Shown one piece after another: positions 60,699 through 64,000 of a stretch of DNA of 64,000 nt. The stretch lies in contig NZ_JAHRID010000002.1 of the NCBI RefSeq assembly GCF_019100565.1, positions 474,850 to 538,849 on the forward strand. Direction: 5' to 3'. A model generated the notes under the pieces. The model was not told the origin of the DNA. It saw nothing but the letters and a program-made list of their open reading frames with translations, and made no database searches. Both the position numbers and the translations under genes were made by a program. Origin of the DNA: Arsukibacterium indicum. Lineage in GTDB: Bacteria; Pseudomonadota; Gammaproteobacteria; Enterobacterales; Alteromonadaceae. Position 1 is the stretch's first letter. Each line of letters starts with the position of its first letter.

Positions 60699-63638
60699 TT
60701 AGCTGTTAACCGTGTAATTCAGCTGGCTAAGCTCCTGCTCAGGTAATGGCATGCTGTAAAAGTAGCCCTGTACTTCAAAGCATCCATTGTTACGCAGGAA
60801 TTCTACCTGTTGGGCGGTTTCTACCCCTTCTGCCACCACACGCAGATTCATTTTCTGGGCCATGGCGATAATAGCAGCAACAATATCCATGTCGTTGCGA
60901 TCCTCCGGGATATCTTTAACGAAAGACCGGTCTATTTTAAGTTCATCAACCGGAAAACGTTTCAGATAACTTAACGATGAATAGCCTGTACCAAAGTCGT
61001 CGATAGATAAAGAGACACCGAGGCGCTTTAACTGATTTAACTGGTTAATAGCCGCATCGGTGTCACCCATCAGCATACTTTCAGTAATTTCGAATATCAC
61101 CGCCCGGGGCTTCACCCCGGTTCGCTTTAATACGCGCTCAACAATCAGCGGCAAATCCTGATCATTAAACTGCCGCACAGACAGGTTGATTGACAAACTG
61201 ACATCATACCCACGGCTCTGCTGGCGGGCCAGAAAGCGACAGGCCTCCCAGATAATCCATTCGCCTATCTGGACAATCAGCCCGGTGCTTTCTGCTACCG
61301 GAATAAATTTTACCGGCGGCACCAATGTATTGTCCGGCCGCAGCCAGCGGATCAGGGTTTCGTAACCGGTGATGGTTTCAGTGCGAATATCCATTTTTGG
61401 TTGGAAATACAGTAAAAACTGGTTTTGACGGATCGCTTCGCGTAATTGATTTTCAATTTGCAGCCGTTCATTGGCAGCATCATTTAAGTCCTGACTGAAA
61501 AAATGGAAGGTATTTTTGCCACGCGCTTTGGCTTCATACATTGCCAGGTCAGCATGTTTCAGCAGCAGCTCTTCTTCTGACGCATCTTCCGGTGCCACAG
61601 TTATGCCAATACTGGCACTTATTGCCACATCATGATTACCTAACTTAACCGGCTCATGAAATGCCTGCTGCAGATTGGCGGCAATCGTTGAAGCCTGATG
61701 ACGATCTTTTATGCCACTTAAAATAACGGCAAATTCATCGCCTCCTAAGCGGGCAATAGTATCTTCCTCCCTTAAGCGTGCAGTCAGACGCCTGGCGACT
61801 TCTTTTAGCAACTCATCGCCTGCGTCATGACCAAGGGTGTCATTAATCCGCTTAAACTCATCCAGATCAAAATACAGCAGCGCAAAGTTGTAATAGCCCC
61901 GATGCGACATAGCAATAGCTTTACGCAGCTGGTCGCGGAAATAACTGCGGTTGGCCAGTCCGGTTAAAATATCATAATATGCCAGGTGCTCCATTTGCTT
62001 CTGGCTTTGTTTAATAAATGAAATATCCTGCATGGCACAAACATAATTAAGTAAAGTACCAATGTCATCACGGATCGGCGCAACGGCAAGCGATACCCAG
62101 AATTGTTTAGCTGGTAATTTCTGGTGTTGCAGTAAAATATCACCCCGCCAATGCTGACGCTCATGCAACGTCTGAGTGATTTCAATACTCAGCTGCTCCA
62201 TTTCATCTGCCAGCAACATATTAAGTGGCTGATCTACCACACTGCGCTCATCACAACCCAGTAGTTCCGTAAGAAACGGATTAAGATATTCAATATTTAA
62301 ATGTGGATCAGTCAACAAAATACCCGAGCTGGAAAATGATACGGCTTTGCTTAATTTGCGTGCTGCCCGCTCTGCCTGCTCTTTCTCCGCTATCCGGGCA
62401 TTTAAGCCGGTAACCAGTTGCGAAATTTCTGCAGACATACCGGTAAACGCCCGGTTTAACATGCCTATCTCATCTTTTTGGTTGTCTAGCTTTACTTGCT
62501 GAATATCGCCACGGCTAAGCTTTACCACGGCAGCAGATAACCGGTTTAAGCGCTTTAGTACAAACTGATAGCTAACCAGGTGCAGCAGCGCCGCCAGTGC
62601 GATAGCAACCGCAATAAATATGATAACCAGATGGCCGCGGAACTGACTTAATGATGCCATTACCGCGTCTTTGTCCTGATAAACGGCGACCTGCCAGTTT
62701 TGGTGCTTCAGGGCAGTTGCTGCAAACAAATATTTTTCGTTGTCCGTTGTACCAGTTTGATCGGCTACTGAGGGTTGTAACGCTTTTGCTATGTGCGGCC
62801 GCAGCGCGATATCACGAATTGCTTCGCCGGTTAAAAGTGTATTTGCGGCAACGGTTTTATTAGAATCAGCAGCCGGCGCGGTTATGATGTTACCGGCCGC
62901 ATCGAATAACAAAGTCTGAGTATGGCGGCTCCAGTAACCAATACTGCTGATATTCCGGGTTACTTCACTTAATGGGATATCAGCAACACTGACTCCGATA
63001 AACTGCTCTTTAATATAAACCGGCACGACCACACTCATTACCCATTCCTGCCAGAGAGGATGATAATAGGCTGGTGTCCAGCGGGGCAGTTTGGCCGGAT
63101 TATTCTGGGGTGTCGCTTCGCGGAAATAAACGTCAGCGGTTAAATCATGTTGCGGTGCCACTTGTTTTACCAAGTCAGCCGGAGCAACCCGGATAAACTG
63201 CTGATCAGTAACAAAATAAAAAGCAGAAAACTTTTGCAGCATTAAAGGCGATAATTGCTGCCACAACAGCTGACTGTGACTGAACAAGACAGAACTGTTG
63301 CCGATAAGATTGGCCGCCGGGATAACTGCCGCCGAGAAATTGTCCTGTTGAACTACCCGGTTATCGGAGTCAGGACGCGGAATATTATTGCGAGCTCGGG
63401 GTTGCTCCGCCAGGTAGCGGCTAATGACCTGACTGGCCAGGATAGCCGTTTTTTCTTTTTCATCCAGCTGCGCGTCCAGCTGACGGGCATAGTTCTTTGC
63501 AGTGCGCTGCACTGCGGCCAGTTGCTGTTCAGCAAGTGCCTGTTCCTGCAGCCAAAGTACCGCATAGGCAAACACCAACCCTGCCATTGTTATGGCAATA
63601 AACGCAACGACTGAGAATTTAAGTCCCAGTGAATTCAT
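60699..63638 (-). CDS. Cache-HAMP-PAS-GGDEF-EAL c-di-GMP signalling protein
   Basis: A 979-residue inner-membrane protein. TM1 (about 8-28) and TM2 (about 335-355) bracket a large periplasmic double Cache sensor. A HAMP domain (about 358-410), a PAS domain (about 425-545), GGDEF (RLGGDEF at 630-636 with a RxxD inhibition site five residues before) and EAL follow. The EAL signature is YETLIRW (760-762 ETL), keeping the metal-binding Glu; DDFGTGYSSLSYLKRF, EGVET and QGYFYSMPL are complete, so phosphodiesterase activity is likely. ATG 63638 gives a clean N-terminus, but TTG 63668 has a better ribosome site (AAGG); the true start is uncertain. Confidence 0.92.
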   Translation of the reverse strand: MNSLGLKFSVVAFIAITMAGLVFAYAVLWLQEQALAEQQLAAVQRTAKNYARQLDAQLDEKEKTAILASQVISRYLAEQPRARNNIPRPDSDNRVVQQDNFSAAVIPAANLIGNSSVLFSHSQLLWQQLSPLMLQKFSAFYFVTDQQFIRVAPADLVKQVAPQHDLTADVYFREATPQNNPAKLPRWTPAYYHPLWQEWVMSVVVPVYIKEQFIGVSVADIPLSEVTRNISSIGYWSRHTQTLLFDAAGNIITAPAADSNKTVAANTLLTGEAIRDIALRPHIAKALQPSVADQTGTTDNEKYLFAATALKHQNWQVAVYQDKDAVMASLSQFRGHLVIIFIAVAIALAALLHLVSYQFVLKRLNRLSAAVVKLSRGDIQQVKLDNQKDEIGMLNRAFTGMSAEISQLVTGLNARIAEKEQAERAARKLSKAVSFSSSGILLTDPHLNIEYLNPFLTELLGCDERSVVDQPLNMLLADEMEQLSIEITQTLHERQHWRGDILLQHQKLPAKQFWVSLAVAPIRDDIGTLLNYVCAMQDISFIKQSQKQMEHLAYYDILTGLANRSYFRDQLRKAIAMSHRGYYNFALLYFDLDEFKRINDTLGHDAGDELLKEVARRLTARLREEDTIARLGGDEFAVILSGIKDRHQASTIAANLQQAFHEPVKLGNHDVAISASIGITVAPEDASEEELLLKHADLAMYEAKARGKNTFHFFSQDLNDAANERLQIENQLREAIRQNQFLLYFQPKMDIRTETITGYETLIRWLRPDNTLVPPVKFIPVAESTGLIVQIGEWIIWEACRFLARQQSRGYDVSLSINLSVRQFNDQDLPLIVERVLKRTGVKPRAVIFEITESMLMGDTDAAINQLNQLKRLGVSLSIDDFGTGYSSLSYLKRFPVDELKIDRSFVKDIPEDRNDMDIVAAIIAMAQKMNLRVVAEGVETAQQVEFLRNNGCFEVQGYFYSMPLPEQELSQLNYTVNS

Positions 63639-63685
63639 CCCTGTTGGTTTCGTGTTTACATCCTTCAATGAAGCGACCTTGCTAT

Positions 63686-63694
63686 TGTTATAGT
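63686..63694 (+). promoter_or_regulatory. Extended -10 promoter candidate for the cytochrome gene
   Basis: TGTTATAGT is an extended -10 element about 92 bases before the cytochrome ATG. A second, weaker one (TGCTATTGT) lies at 63728-63736. It is close to the divergent start of the GGDEF-EAL gene, so both genes share this control region. Confidence 0.35.
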
Positions 63695-63785
63695 AAATTC
63701 AGTCTGGTACAACAGACACTAGCTTAGTGCTATTGTAGTTACCTTATCATTATTGCACGCAAAACCAACAAAAGAGAATGAACAA

Positions 63786-64000
63786 ATGAAAAAAGCCCTG
63801 TTTGCCGGCGTTGCCGCTCTTGTTATTTCCGCACCATTAACGGCGGCTACTGCCTTTACTGATGCCGCTGACGCTGTTAAGTATCGACAAGCGGCATTTC
63901 AGCTTATCAGGCACAACATGGCGGACATTAACGAAATGATAAAAGGTGAGGTCCCCTTTGATGCCAAGCGGGTACAAAAACGCGCTGATGCATTAGTGAT
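63786..64000 (+). CDS. Cytochrome c'-type protein, 5' part (runs off the right edge)
   Basis: The first 71 codons of an exported protein. The signal peptide (1-20, ending LTAA) is followed by a helical segment: ADAVKYRQAAFQLIRHNMAD, then INEMIKGEVPFDAKRVQKRA. This is the N-terminal helix pair of the cytochrome c' / c556 family, with the Arg-Gln-x-x-x and the Met-Ala-Asp stretch near the heme. The CxxCH heme motif would lie at the C-terminus, outside the window. The ATG at 63786 has AAGAGA upstream. It is divergent from the GGDEF-EAL gene. Confidence 0.85.
   Translation, partial: MKKALFAGVAALVISAPLTAATAFTDAADAVKYRQAAFQLIRHNMADINEMIKGEVPFDAKRVQKRADALV

Overview
The window is a chromosomal stretch of a Gram-negative gammaproteobacterium. 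It carries the gammaproteobacterial histidine operon order with a fused hisB and a fused hisIE, the pilT-pilU / yggS-proC-yggT neighbourhood, and several families I associate with Alteromonadales and relatives (DUF2982, DUF3422, DUF4426, YggN). The overall look (about 50% GC, many secreted peptidases, c-di-GMP and chemotaxis proteins) fits the Rheinheimera / Alishewanella / Arsukibacterium group, but that placement is inference and no rRNA gene is present to settle it. No tRNA, rRNA, CRISPR array or prophage was seen.

Layout. 1-5410: 3' part of the his operon (hisD partial, hisC, hisB, hisH, hisA, hisF, hisIE), tightly packed with overlapping starts and stops. 5456-9647 (minus): a porin, a short PstS-like periplasmic binding protein, a methyl-accepting chemotaxis protein and CheV in one apparent operon. 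10009-14423: an S46 dipeptidyl-peptidase, a PocR-GAF-GGDEF protein and a CBS-domain protein. 14710-18927: a first RND efflux pair, followed by a fasciclin-domain protein and an RhtA-like exporter. 20725-22802: a DUF3422 protein and a lytic transglycosylase. 22844-29433: pilU and pilT (minus), divergent from yggS-proC-yggT-DUF4426-rdgB-hemW. 29513-32426: a DUF885 zinc-peptidase lipoprotein, then a small stress pair (a YqaE/PMP3-type membrane peptide and a PNPOx-like protein). 32463-35082: an IS3-family remnant followed by a visibly AT-rich accessory segment. 35138-41181: DUF2945, a four-TM protein, CorA/ZntB, MgtE, RimK, an AstE-like hydrolase and YggN. 41299-44123: FapA (DUF342), an orphan protein and DUF2982. 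44320-48503: a second RND efflux pair. 48540-54411: an SDR, a renalase-like FAD enzyme, msrA, tyrB, a GAF-like protein, yciH and a dual-receiver protein. 54457-63638 (minus): an M28 peptidase lipoprotein, two amidohydrolases and a Cache-PAS-GGDEF-EAL protein. The window ends inside a cytochrome c'-type gene.

The most unusual part is 32463-35082. An IS3 remnant with one recognisable terminal inverted repeat abuts an AT-rich segment. That segment encodes a secreted, cysteine-rich protein with the full bacterial phospholipase A2 signature (Asp-Gly calcium site, Cys-x-x-His-Asp active site, downstream Asp). It overlaps the gene of a membrane-anchored extracytoplasmic partner that I do not recognise. 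This looks like an enzyme with a dedicated immunity protein or folding partner, acquired horizontally. Other points of interest are the stand-alone binding protein coupled to a chemoreceptor, the tandem amidohydrolase whose N-terminal half and whose neighbour lack the first metal-binding motif, and a dual-receiver protein with a dead first receiver.

Several gene starts were moved downstream from the longest reading frame because a better ATG or GTG with a Shine-Dalgarno sequence, or the family's N-terminus, supports it; each case is noted in its entry.
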